Below are positions 1 to 8,167 of a DNA stretch of 39,705 nt, piece after piece. The stretch comes from CAYWGR01 sp964458015 (GTDB taxonomy: Bacteria > Planctomycetota > Planctomycetia > Pirellulales > Thermoguttaceae), in assembly GCA_964458015.1 (NCBI GenBank), contig CAYWGR010000028.1, forward strand, positions 1 to 39,705. The letters are read 5' to 3'. Every line of letters starts with the position of its first letter. Positions within the stretch are counted from its first letter, which is position 1. The translations under genes were made by a program, and so were the position numbers. Below the pieces are notes generated by a model. That model did no database searches, was not told where the DNA came from, and worked only from the letters and a program-made list of their open reading frames with translations.

Positions 1-1
1 G

Positions 2-157
2 CGCGGAATTGAGCCCGGGGCACGGTATCAGGTGCAATTGGACAGCCGGGGACTTATTTTTGCTGTGCCCGGCGAGCAATTGATGCGCGAGGGCGTTCGC
101 GTGCGTCTTGAAAAGTCGTTGACCAGCGAGTTGGTGATTCTTCGCCGGTTGGATTAA
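2..157 (+). CDS. C-terminal end of a glycosidase, possibly GH36 alpha-galactosidase (partial)
   Basis: An open frame enters from the left edge and ends at TAA 155-157, giving about 51 residues. The visible peptide contains GIEPGARYQV, then VPGEQLMREGV and a final TSELVILRRLD. This resembles the C-terminal beta-sandwich of GH36 alpha-galactosidases, which often carries a 'GLDP..Y.V ... G.ELM..GL' pattern; that is a family resemblance from memory, not a proven match. The catalytic part lies outside the window. A GH27-type alpha-galactosidase follows on the same strand after a gap of about 130 bp, so a shared role in galactoside breakdown is plausible. It could equally be the tail of another glycoside hydrolase with an all-beta C-terminal domain. 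Confidence 0.5.
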   Translation, partial: RGIEPGARYQVQLDSRGLIFAVPGEQLMREGVRVRLEKSLTSELVILRRLD

Positions 158-188
158 GGATATTTATGGATGTTTACTTAGATCATGA

Positions 189-198
189 ATCGGCCGAT
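189..198. repeat. 10-bp palindrome ATCGGCCGAT, copy 1
   Basis: A perfect palindrome lies about 90 bp upstream of the GH27 gene. The same ten bases recur at 1704-1713, overlapping the end of that gene and upstream of the GH127 gene. It could be an operator for a dimeric regulator acting on both sugar hydrolase genes, but two copies of a 10-mer in GC-rich DNA may be chance. Confidence 0.25.
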
Positions 199-285
199 CA
201 ACTTCATTGGCCTAGATTTCGGCTTCGGTACATCGAAAGTGCAAATGTCGATTAGTAATCAGAGACCCAAACAAGGACCATGCTC

Positions 286-1704
286 ATGACACTGAATAAA
301 ATTTCCGGCAGTCTTTGCCACATGAATCGCCGTCATTTTCTGAAAACCACCTCGACTTTGGCGGCTGTAGGAACGATGGCAGGCAATCTGTCGATGACTG
401 CCCCGTTGAGGGCTAATCCTGAGGATGCTGTTTCGTTTGCCGATACGCCACCGATGGGATGGAATACTTCGGGTAGCTATAACCTGGCCGGCGAGAACGA
501 AGATATGGTCAAACGCGGCGTTGATGCGATCGGAAAACTGGGGCTCAAAGCGGCGGGATACCGTTATGTCCTTATCGACTATGGTTGGTATCAGAAGGAA
601 TCGAGCACCACAACATCGAACAACGGTCTCGATCGTTGTGATGCCTACGGCCGTCTTATTCCTTATCTAGAGCGGTTTCCTTCGGCAGCTAATGGGCATG
701 GCTTCAAGCCGTTGGCGGACTATATTCATAGCCAAGGCATGAAGTTTGGCCTTCATATCATGCGAGGGATCTATCGCGGGGCTTACGATGCCAATCTGCC
801 GATCAAGGGAACATCCTTCCGCGCCAAGGAAATCACGGATACAGGAAACGTTTGTGGGTGGTCGAACCTGACTTATGGGTTGAAAATGAGCCATCCCGGC
901 GCACAAGCGTATCTCAATTCCCTGTTTGAATTGTATGGTGACTGGGGTGTCGATTTTTTGAAGATTGATGACCTGATTTCTCCTTACCATGCGGCTGAGG
1001 TCGAGGGATATTGCAAAGGCCGCGCAAATTTGGGGCGTCCCATTGTCATTTCCGGATCACCGGGCGATGAGACCCCGCGGTCGCAGGCAGATCATTTGCG
1101 GGGCAATATGGATATGTTCAGGATTACCAAGGACCAGTGGGATCAATGGAGCGATATCCTCGTGCAATTTGACAGGGCTTCGCAATGGGCATCGTCCAGC
1201 GGTTCAGGGCATTGGGCCGATCTCGATGCGCTGCCGTTCGGCAAGTATTTCGACATGGTTACTGCGCATAAGATTATCCAGACGCGTTTTAGCCAGGATG
1301 AAATTCGAACGGACATGACTTTGCACTGCATCGCCCGATCGCCGTTGGTCTTCTATGCGGACCCAATCTGCATGGATGATTTCACTCGCGATATATTAAC
1401 GAATGCGGATGCCTTGGATGCCAACCAACATGGTTCGGAACAACGCCAGCTTGCAGGCGATTCCAAGGTTCGGAAATGGCTCAGCGTAAAGAAGGGTGCT
1501 ACTGCAAAATATCTAGCTCTTTTTAATTTAACGGATAAGCCTCAGGTTATTACGCAATCGTTGGCTGAAATTGGATTCCCAGAAGGTGGTGAAATCCGAG
1601 ATATTTGGAACCGGAGAAATTTGGGGTTTCAGGCAGGCTCCTTTGCACCTACTGTTGCTGCACACGGCGTTGGATTCTACAGGCTGGATACTAAGAGCAA
1701 ATGA
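286..1704 (+). CDS. Secreted GH27-type alpha-galactosidase
   Basis: Predicted to hydrolyse terminal alpha-galactosides outside the cytoplasm. The N-terminus carries a twin-arginine-like signal (NRRHFLKTTSTLAAVGTMAG). The (beta/alpha)8 domain starts with TPPMGWNTSGSY, the GH27 hallmark (PPMGWN/S). FLKIDD near residue 228 supplies the nucleophile Asp two residues after Lys, as in human alpha-galactosidase A (LLKFDGC). FRITKDQWDQW near residue 283 supplies the acid/base Asp four residues after Arg. The C-terminal ~80 residues look like the usual small beta-sandwich. Length (472 aa) is normal for the family. ATG 286 is preferred over ATG 280 because AAGGA at 273-277 sits 8 nt before it but only 2 nt before 280; an internal ATG at 322 would give a minimal Tat signal but has no visible ribosome site. 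Related GH27 members with other specificities (isomaltodextranase, beta-L-arabinopyranosidase) cannot be excluded. Confidence 0.88.
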   Translation: MTLNKISGSLCHMNRRHFLKTTSTLAAVGTMAGNLSMTAPLRANPEDAVSFADTPPMGWNTSGSYNLAGENEDMVKRGVDAIGKLGLKAAGYRYVLIDYGWYQKESSTTTSNNGLDRCDAYGRLIPYLERFPSAANGHGFKPLADYIHSQGMKFGLHIMRGIYRGAYDANLPIKGTSFRAKEITDTGNVCGWSNLTYGLKMSHPGAQAYLNSLFELYGDWGVDFLKIDDLISPYHAAEVEGYCKGRANLGRPIVISGSPGDETPRSQADHLRGNMDMFRITKDQWDQWSDILVQFDRASQWASSSGSGHWADLDALPFGKYFDMVTAHKIIQTRFSQDEIRTDMTLHCIARSPLVFYADPICMDDFTRDILTNADALDANQHGSEQRQLAGDSKVRKWLSVKKGATAKYLALFNLTDKPQVITQSLAEIGFPEGGEIRDIWNRRNLGFQAGSFAPTVAAHGVGFYRLDTKSK

Positions 1705-1713
1705 TCGGCCGAT
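1704..1713. repeat. 10-bp palindrome ATCGGCCGAT, copy 2
   Basis: Identical to the palindrome at 189-198. It overlaps the last base of the GH27 stop codon and lies about 165 bp upstream of the GH127 gene. The rest of the 174-bp gap shows no clear terminator. Confidence 0.25.
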
Positions 1714-1878
1714 TACGTCTGAAACATTGATCCGTGGGGATAAGACACATAACTATCGGCCTTCCGTTGGTCGGCCTCGGTTCATAAGTGATGCAAAGTT
1801 CATAATTAAGGGATTCATTCTTTTGGCACACATTCATGGGAAGGATTGTTCTCATAGTTTTTTTCCAAGGAGAATTTT

Positions 1879-3945
1879 ATGAAGTCGTATCAACGATGTC
1901 TTCGGGGAATCTTGGTTTTTGTAGTTGTGATAATGTGTGCGGGGTGGATTATTGCTGGTGAGCCATCGACGCCAATAGCGAAGAAGTTGAATTATGCGCG
2001 GCCGTTCGAGCCGCCGACACGTCCGGCGCTGATCGTGTTGCCGCCAGGCACGGTTGAACCGCAAGGCTGGCTGCGCGATTGGTGTTTGACGGCGCGCGAC
2101 GGATACACGGGGCACATGGATGACGTGGATGATGAGTTCAGAAGGGCCTGGGCCGCGGATCATAAGATGACAGGCAATCGTTTGGATTGGCCGAACGGAG
2201 CTTGGCCTTATGAGGGTGGCGGCTATTGGTTTGACGGCATGGTGCGGCTCGGTTATATTCTGCACGACGATGCCTTGATTCAACAGGCGCGGAAACGCAT
2301 GAATGTCGTCGTGGAGCATATGAATCCGAACAGTATTTTGTTTTTGTGGTGGCTTAACAAGAACAATCCCGACGATGCAAAGTCGGTCGGTATCAGCGGG
2401 GCGTGGCCTATCTGGGCTTGCGGGCTTTTGGGAAGATCCTTGGCTGCCAATTATGCGGGCTCGGGCGACCCTCGGGTTTTGCAGACGCTGGTGACTGCTT
2501 ATGGCGGGAGTTCCGATTATATTCGGAACGGTTGGGGAATGTCGAACACGTGGCCGGCATTTCAGACCTATACGTGGACGGGCAACAAAGAGATTGCCGC
2601 GGCATTGACCGCGATTTTCTCGAAAGACGGCGGCGGCAAGGAGCCGGGCGGATCATCATGGAATCGCTACAGCCGGAAGCCGAATCCGAACCCTTGGGCT
2701 GAAAGCGACGACCATGTCGTGCATTTTTTAGAGAGTACGACGCCCTGGGCGCTTGGGTATTTGTGGACGGGCAATCGCGAACTGCTGGATGCGACGTTAG
2801 CGTGGCATGATTTGGTGGATCGCGATGCAATGCAGCCGCATGGCGTGATCGTGGCCGACGAGTTTTATGGCCCCACGGGTGCTTTCCGCGGAACGGAGAC
2901 CTGCGATGTGGCGGCGTATTTGTGGAGCCAGCTTTTGCTGCTCTCGGTATGCGGCGACGGCCGGATGGCCGATCGCGCGGAACGGGCGTTTTTCAACGCG
3001 GGGCCTTCGACCGTATCGCGGGATTTCAAAACGCATGTCTACATGCAGACGCCGAACCGCATGGTTGATATGGCGCCGAAGTATGAGAAGGCGCCGCCTC
3101 CCGGGGTGAATACCTACAGGCTCAAACATTCTCCGCTGTGTTGCACGGCGGCGCTCAACCGCATTTTACCGAATTATGTGATGCACATGTGGATGGCGAC
3201 GTATGATAATGGATTAGCGGCCACACATTATGGGCCGTGCAAGGTTTCGGCGCTTGTGGCCGATCAAGTGCCGGTGGAATTGACGTGCAAGACGGACTAT
3301 CCGTTTAATGATACGATCGATGTGAGCGTAAAGCCGGCGCGCGAGGCGGCGTTTCCGCTGTCGCTGCGCATTCCTGGCTGGTGTAAGACGCCGGAGTTGA
3401 GCGTGAATGGGACGGCGATCAACGTCGCCGCCGACGCGAAGGGTTTTGTTCGGGTGGAGCGGCTTTGGAAGCCGGGCGATACGGTGCGGCTGCGATTTCC
3501 GATGTCGGTGGTCGTGAAGACGGGCAACGACAAGAATATGGCAAAGTCGCAGGGTGCGCCTTTTGGTTCGGTTTCCTACGGTCCTTTGTTGTTTGCGTTG
3601 CCGATTGCCGACACCAAGGATTCTAACACGCCTGACCCCGCGGCGAAGTGGAAGTTTGCATTGGATGCGCAGGGCAACACTTTGGGGGCCGATATTTCGG
3701 TGGAACGCGAGGCGATGCCTGTTCATTGGGATTGGTCGCTGCGGTCGCCGGTAAAGCTGCAAGCGAATGTTGTAAGCTGTGAGTGGTCGCCTGAGCAAAA
3801 TCAACCTTTGCCGGTGAAACCGGTTGCGAAGACACAGCCCTCGGAACGTATTACGTTGGTTCCTTACGGTTGCACGAAGCTTCGGGTGTCGATGTTTCCG
3901 ATCACGGAGCGGGTGCAGCAGTTATCGGACCAGGGGGCGAAGTAA
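1879..3945 (+). CDS. Secreted GH127-type beta-L-arabinofuranosidase (DUF1680 family)
   Basis: A hydrophobic N-terminus (ILVFVVVIMCAGWIIAG) predicts export. The body is an (alpha/alpha)6 barrel of the GH127/DUF1680 type: GGGYWFDGMVRLGYIL near residue 115 matches the family's 'W.DG..R.G' element, and LRIPGWC with a following NGT is the usual beta-domain signature. The Zn-thiolate active site of the Bifidobacterium enzyme HypBA1 (Glu338, Cys340, Cys417, Cys418) is matched by E340-T-C342 and C421-C422 with nearly identical spacing. After the double Cys the usual PPN is replaced by TAALN. The family releases L-arabinofuranose from plant arabinan or hydroxyproline glycans. The start is well supported by AAGGAG at 1867-1872, six bases upstream. 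The gene ends 3 bp from the convergent histidine kinase gene. Substrate could differ, since GH146 and other related families share these residues. Confidence 0.85.
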   Translation: MKSYQRCLRGILVFVVVIMCAGWIIAGEPSTPIAKKLNYARPFEPPTRPALIVLPPGTVEPQGWLRDWCLTARDGYTGHMDDVDDEFRRAWAADHKMTGNRLDWPNGAWPYEGGGYWFDGMVRLGYILHDDALIQQARKRMNVVVEHMNPNSILFLWWLNKNNPDDAKSVGISGAWPIWACGLLGRSLAANYAGSGDPRVLQTLVTAYGGSSDYIRNGWGMSNTWPAFQTYTWTGNKEIAAALTAIFSKDGGGKEPGGSSWNRYSRKPNPNPWAESDDHVVHFLESTTPWALGYLWTGNRELLDATLAWHDLVDRDAMQPHGVIVADEFYGPTGAFRGTETCDVAAYLWSQLLLLSVCGDGRMADRAERAFFNAGPSTVSRDFKTHVYMQTPNRMVDMAPKYEKAPPPGVNTYRLKHSPLCCTAALNRILPNYVMHMWMATYDNGLAATHYGPCKVSALVADQVPVELTCKTDYPFNDTIDVSVKPAREAAFPLSLRIPGWCKTPELSVNGTAINVAADAKGFVRVERLWKPGDTVRLRFPMSVVVKTGNDKNMAKSQGAPFGSVSYGPLLFALPIADTKDSNTPDPAAKWKFALDAQGNTLGADISVEREAMPVHWDWSLRSPVKLQANVVSCEWSPEQNQPLPVKPVAKTQPSERITLVPYGCTKLRVSMFPITERVQQLSDQGAK

Positions 3946-3948
3946 CGA

Positions 3949-5739
3949 TCAGCTTTCAGCATCGGGCGCGGGGATCGGCAGGCGTAGAGAAAACGTGCTG
4001 CCGACTCCGACCGTGCTCTCGACGCTGACAGAGCCGCGATGGGCCAAGGCGATGTGGCGGACGATGGCCAATCCGAGTCCGGTGCCGCCGAGTTCGCGGC
4101 TGCGCGCCATATCGACGCGGTAGAAACGCTCGAACAGACGCGGCAGATGCTTGGCCTCGATGCCGCAGCCTTGGTCTTTGACGCGGATCACGACATCGTT
4201 GTCTTCGCGGGCGGCGCTCAGTGAGATCGTGGAATCGGCCGGGCTATATTTGACGGCGTTGTCCAACAGATTGACCACGGCCTGTTCGATCAAGGCCGCA
4301 TTGATCCGGGTCATGATTTTTTCGGAGCAAGTCAGTTCGATCGTGATGTTTTTTTGCGAAGCCTTGCGTTCGCACATTTCGCGAGCGGCTTCCAGCACGG
4401 AGTGGATCGAGTCGAGCGAGGTCTCGATCATGGGGCCGTCGGTTGTTTTTTCGATGCGCGACAAGGCGAGCAGGTCGTTGATGATCGCGTCCATGCGGTT
4501 GACTTGCCGCAGCATGATTTGCAGGAATCGGTCGGCGTTGTCCTTGTCTTCCAAAGCGCCTTCGAGAAGCGTTTCGATGAAGCCTTTGATCGACGTGATG
4601 GGAGTCCGGAGTTCGTGCGATACGTTGGCGACGAAATCGCGACGGACGTCTTCGAGGTGGCGCAGCCGGGTGATGTCGTGCAGGACGATGAGCACGCCGA
4701 TTTTGCCGCGTTGGGGATCGTGCAAGGCGGTGCCGTGCGCGCTGACCCAGCGGTCGTTGGGGCCTCGGATCGGTATTTCGCCCTCAACGGGCGATGAGCC
4801 GGCGAGAGCCGATTCGACGAAGGCGAGCAAATCGGGTTTGCGAATCGTCTCGTAAATCGAACGGCCTTCGAGCTTGTCGGGTTCGCCGCCCAGCAAGGTT
4901 GCGCAAGTTTTGTTCAAGCTTAGGATCGTGCCTTCCTTGTCGATCGCCAACACGCCTTCCTCCATGCTGGATAGCATTGCTTCCCGCTCGTTTTGTTGCT
5001 GCAATACGGTTTGAATTCGTTCGTTGAGCTGTTCGGCCATATGGTTGAGGGCCTCGGCCACGGCGCAGATTTCGATGCCGCCGGTGACCGGCAGCCGGTG
5101 GTTGAGCTCGCCCGCGGCGAAAAGGTCGGCGCCGTTTTTGATTTGTTCCAAGGGACGGCTGATGCGGCGGGAAATGACCAAGCTGATCACGGCTTGCAGC
5201 AGAACGCCCAGGATGGCGGCAATCAAGATCCTGTTGCGGAGGATGTCGAGGGCTTGGTCCAACTCGGTGACGGGGACAGAGGCTCGCACGACGGCCGCTG
5301 GTGTTTTGTCGTGTTGAAGCACGATGGCCACGTAGATGCGGTCTCTTTGCTCGGTGGAGCTGAAGCGGGTGGAATGTCCGACGCCGTCGGCTAACGCCTC
5401 TTGAATTTCGGGGCGTTGGAGATGGTTGTCCAGATCGCGGGCCGTTTCCTCGGAATCGCCGATCACCTTGCCGGAGGGCAACACTACCGTGAAGCGAGTG
5501 TGGGTTGATTTGCCTACTTCTCGGCAAAGATCATCGACCTTTTCGAGTTGATTATTGAGCAACAAGGCGTCGATGGGTTTGGCAGCCAGACGGGCGCGGG
5601 CGTCAAGATCGGCGATGAGATGGTCTTCGTAGAAACGCCGTGCCAGACTGGACCCGTAAAGGCCGATCAGCAACAGCACGAGCACCGGCGCCCAGAGATA
5701 TGACGCGAATAAACGCCAGAATAGACGTTTGTTGCACAT
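3949..5739 (-). CDS. phoR-like: PhoR-like membrane sensor histidine kinase
   Basis: A 596-residue sensor kinase. Order: TM1 at about 13-30, an extracytoplasmic sensing region to about 168, TM2 at about 170-190, HAMP linker at about 190-243, a PAS domain at about 250-360 (MEEGVLAIDKEGTILSLN), HisKA with phospho-acceptor His375 in FVANVSHELRTP, and a HATPase domain with N-box (EQAVVNLLDNAVKYS), DQGCGI and GGTGLGL nucleotide-binding loops. This architecture is that of PhoR. It starts 5 nt after the response regulator stop; AAGGAA inside the regulator's last codons serves as ribosome site, so the two are an operon. No phosphate transport genes are visible, so phosphate sensing is inferred only from resemblance. 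Confidence 0.9.
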   Translation of the reverse strand: MCNKRLFWRLFASYLWAPVLVLLLIGLYGSSLARRFYEDHLIADLDARARLAAKPIDALLLNNQLEKVDDLCREVGKSTHTRFTVVLPSGKVIGDSEETARDLDNHLQRPEIQEALADGVGHSTRFSSTEQRDRIYVAIVLQHDKTPAAVVRASVPVTELDQALDILRNRILIAAILGVLLQAVISLVISRRISRPLEQIKNGADLFAAGELNHRLPVTGGIEICAVAEALNHMAEQLNERIQTVLQQQNEREAMLSSMEEGVLAIDKEGTILSLNKTCATLLGGEPDKLEGRSIYETIRKPDLLAFVESALAGSSPVEGEIPIRGPNDRWVSAHGTALHDPQRGKIGVLIVLHDITRLRHLEDVRRDFVANVSHELRTPITSIKGFIETLLEGALEDKDNADRFLQIMLRQVNRMDAIINDLLALSRIEKTTDGPMIETSLDSIHSVLEAAREMCERKASQKNITIELTCSEKIMTRINAALIEQAVVNLLDNAVKYSPADSTISLSAAREDNDVVIRVKDQGCGIEAKHLPRLFERFYRVDMARSRELGGTGLGLAIVRHIALAHRGSVSVESTVGVGSTFSLRLPIPAPDAES

Positions 5740-5744
5740 CTTGT

Positions 5745-6452
5745 TTATTCCTTGAAGCGATAGCCCACGCCGCGCACGGTTTCAATGTAAGCGCCGGCAT
5801 CGCCGAGTTTTTTGCGTAGGCCGACCACCTGTACGTCGACGGCGCGATCGGTGATGGCGTAGTTGTCGCCATGAACGCCATCGAGGATTTGCTGCCGGGT
5901 GAAGACCCAGCCGGGGCGTTTCGCCAGGAAATAGAGAAGTTTGAATTCGGTGGCGGTCAGGTCAACAAGATTGCCTTGGACGAACACCTCGTGTCGTCCG
6001 GTGTGGATTTTCAGATCGCGGATTTCAACGGTTTCACTTTCATCATCGTCTGGTTCGCTCTCGTTTTCTTGTTCGTTTTCGGCGCGGCGCAGGACGGCTT
6101 GCAGTCGGGCGAGCAATACTTTGGGACTGAACGGCTTCGTGATATAATCGTCGGCGCCCATGTTCAGGCCGGCGACGATGTCGGATTCCTCGCCCTTGGC
6201 CGTCAGCATGATGATGGGGATCGACTCGGTTTGCGGATCGCCTTTCAATTTGCGGCAAACGGTCAGGCCGTCGAGGCCGGGCAGCATGAGATCGAGCAGG
6301 ACGAGATCGGGCGGTTTGGCGGCGACGGCGGCCAAGGCATTTTCGCCCGAGGCTACGCCGGCCACTTGATACCCCTCTTTTAGGAGGTTGTAGCTGACCA
6401 GTTCACGAATGTCTTCTTCATCTTCAACGACGAGCACCGACTGTTTGAGCAT
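5745..6452 (-). CDS. phoB-like: PhoB-like OmpR-family response regulator
   Basis: A 235-residue DNA-binding response regulator, partner of the downstream kinase. The receiver domain has the acidic pair at E10/D11, phosphorylation site Asp54 (LLDLMLPG), Thr84 (MLTAK) and Lys106 (DYITKPFSP). An acidic linker of about 15 residues (EQENESEPDDDESE) leads to a winged-helix domain at about 140-235 ending GVGYRFKE, typical of PhoB/OmpR. ATG 6452 is chosen because AGAGGT lies about 5 nt upstream; a longer TTG start at 6479 has no such support. It is divergent from the XylR-like gene at 6655, and the shared 200-bp region carries 11-bp-spaced repeats suited to this family. Confidence 0.92.
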   Translation of the reverse strand: MLKQSVLVVEDEEDIRELVSYNLLKEGYQVAGVASGENALAAVAAKPPDLVLLDLMLPGLDGLTVCRKLKGDPQTESIPIIMLTAKGEESDIVAGLNMGADDYITKPFSPKVLLARLQAVLRRAENEQENESEPDDDESETVEIRDLKIHTGRHEVFVQGNLVDLTATEFKLLYFLAKRPGWVFTRQQILDGVHGDNYAITDRAVDVQVVGLRKKLGDAGAYIETVRGVGYRFKE

Positions 6453-6539
6453 TCCGACCTCTTGCCTGCGGGTGGCCAAAAAACCAGGGGGCAGTGAAAA
6501 ATAATACTAGCTATTGCTCTAACAATTTACCATCCGTCT

Positions 6540-6566
6540 GTTAGGGAAGCGTTAGCGGGCGGTTAG
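6540..6566 (+). promoter_or_regulatory. Triple GTTAG direct repeat with 11-bp spacing (Pho-box-like operator)
   Basis: GTTAG occurs at 6540-6544, 6551-6555 and 6562-6566, exactly 11 bp apart, between the divergent response regulator and XylR-like genes. An inverted copy (CTAAC) lies at 6519-6523. PhoB/OmpR-family regulators bind tandem half-sites with 11-bp periodicity (E. coli Pho box), so autoregulation of the phoBR-like operon, or control of the XylR-like gene, is a reasonable inference. No convincing -35/-10 pair was identified. Confidence 0.5.
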
Positions 6567-6654
6567 CATATTATTGGTGCTAAGCTTTATCGAGAAAATA
6601 TGCCGGTTTGGGGCAGGTATTTTGTCTTGAACGGCAGTCCTAGGCAGCAAAACC

Positions 6655-7836
6655 ATGAAGAAAGACTTTATGCCCCGAGTTGCGTTACTCGTTGAGACGT
6701 CGCACGGCTATGGGCGTGATTTGTTGCGTGGGATCGTGCGTTATGCAAGATTGCATGGGCCTTGGTCGTTTTATGTGACGCCGGGAGATTTCGAGCAGGC
6801 GGTGCCCAAGATGCGGCAATGGGGCGGCACGGGCATTATTGCCCGAATCACGACCCCGGCGGCGGCCAAAGCGATTGTTGCCTTGCGGTTGCCGACGATA
6901 GCGTTGGATTTGCAGGAAGATCAGCTTCATGCGCCATGTCCACTGGCCAAGATGGGCGAAGTGTCGTCCGATTCACTTCATGCGGCGCAAATGGCGGCGG
7001 AGCATCTTCTGGAGCGGAAGTTTTTGCATTATGCGTTTATCGGCGTGGCGGGCCAAGTGTGGTCGGATCGTCGCGAGCGAAGTTTTTGCGAGCGTATCAC
7101 GGCCGCGGGATTTCGGCCTTATGTTTATCCGTTTCCGAAGTCGAAACGCCGCCAAGCGTGGGATTGCGAGCAGGCTATTTTGGCCGAATGGCTGCGGAAA
7201 TTGCCGAAACCCGCGGGATTGATGGCTTGCAACGATGAACGCGGTTTGCAGGTGCTCGAGGCGTGTCGCGCGGGCGGGATCGACGTGCCGGAGGAAATCG
7301 CCGTGGTCGGCGTGGACAACGATGAGTTGCTGTGCGAAGTTTCGGATCCGCCGCTGTCGAGCGTGGCGTTGAATGCCGAGCAGGGCGGCTATCGCGCGGC
7401 TGCGCTTTTGGACCAAATGATGCGCGGCCGGCAGCGGAAACCGCAGCGGTTGAGCGTCGAGCCGCTTTGCGTGATTACCCGGCGTTCGACCGATATCGTG
7501 GCATTGGACGACGGAGAGGTTGCCCGATCGCTTCGGTTCATTCGCGACAATGCCTCCAATTCGATTGATATTCACGATGTCGTGAAGCATGTGCAGCTTT
7601 CGCGGCGTGCCTTGGAAATGCGGTTTAAGAAGGCGGTTGGCCGAACGATTCATGCCGAGATCATGCGCGTTCGCATGGAGCAAGCGAAACGTCTGTTGAT
7701 GGAATCGGATTTACCGATCCCCAAGGTGGCGTCGGCGGCGGGCTTCAAGACCGCGAGCTACTTCGTGCAAGTGTTTCGGCAAGAGGTTGGCATCACGCCT
7801 GCCCGCTATCGCACGAAAATTCGCACGGGCGAGTAG
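6655..7836 (+). CDS. XylR-like AraC-family sugar-responsive regulator
   Basis: A 393-residue protein with the two-part architecture of E. coli XylR (392 aa). Residues ~1-270 form a LacI/periplasmic-binding-type ligand domain (VALLVETSHGYGRDLLRGIVRYARLHGPW; VVGVDNDELLCEVSDPPLSSVALN). Residues ~285-390 form an AraC double helix-turn-helix (LSRRALEMRFKKAVGRTIHAEIMRVRMEQAKRLL; VASAAGFKTASYFVQVFRQEVGITPARYR). It probably binds DNA in response to a sugar. The start is uncertain: ATG 6655 has only weak purine-rich sequence before it, while ATG 6670 follows AAGAAAG. It is divergent from the two-component operon. A second protein of the same type lies at 25830-27083. Confidence 0.9.
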   Translation: MKKDFMPRVALLVETSHGYGRDLLRGIVRYARLHGPWSFYVTPGDFEQAVPKMRQWGGTGIIARITTPAAAKAIVALRLPTIALDLQEDQLHAPCPLAKMGEVSSDSLHAAQMAAEHLLERKFLHYAFIGVAGQVWSDRRERSFCERITAAGFRPYVYPFPKSKRRQAWDCEQAILAEWLRKLPKPAGLMACNDERGLQVLEACRAGGIDVPEEIAVVGVDNDELLCEVSDPPLSSVALNAEQGGYRAAALLDQMMRGRQRKPQRLSVEPLCVITRRSTDIVALDDGEVARSLRFIRDNASNSIDIHDVVKHVQLSRRALEMRFKKAVGRTIHAEIMRVRMEQAKRLLMESDLPIPKVASAAGFKTASYFVQVFRQEVGITPARYRTKIRTGE

Positions 7837-8167
7837 CAGCGATTCTTTTCAAGCGAGGCTTGCGTAGCGATTGTTCGTTGCTGCGCGGATATGCCGATTA
7901 CACGGCCGTTACCATCGTTATCTGTTCCGCAAGTTTTGTTTTCTGCGAAAAAAGCGACGATGTATCCTTGTGGGGTATGTCGTTAAATATTGCGCAATTG
8001 GTCTAGTTTCACGTGGCTGGGTTGTAGCTTCATTACCGTCGGCTTGAGCGTCGCGAGGGATTTTCTATCGCCCGAGGGTTTTTCGCGACGTTCAGAATGC
8101 TGAGAACGGTTGATGGATGTGTTCGACAAAGCCTTTACAAGTGGATGCTGCTTAGTAGGACGAACCG
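7837..8167. other. 331-bp intergenic stretch, nothing recognised
   Basis: Between the XylR-like gene and the efflux adaptor. No convincing gene, terminator hairpin with T-tract, or family repeat was seen. It presumably holds the promoter of the efflux genes. Confidence 0.4.

Noticed and set aside
1571..1882. Open frame spanning the gap between GH27 and GH127 genes
   Set aside because: It overlaps the end of a recognised gene, has no ribosome site and no recognisable motif.
4428..5527. Long open frames opposite to and out of phase with the histidine kinase
   Set aside because: They are compositional shadows of a clearly recognised gene and show no domain of their own; the same holds for long antisense frames over the RND pumps.
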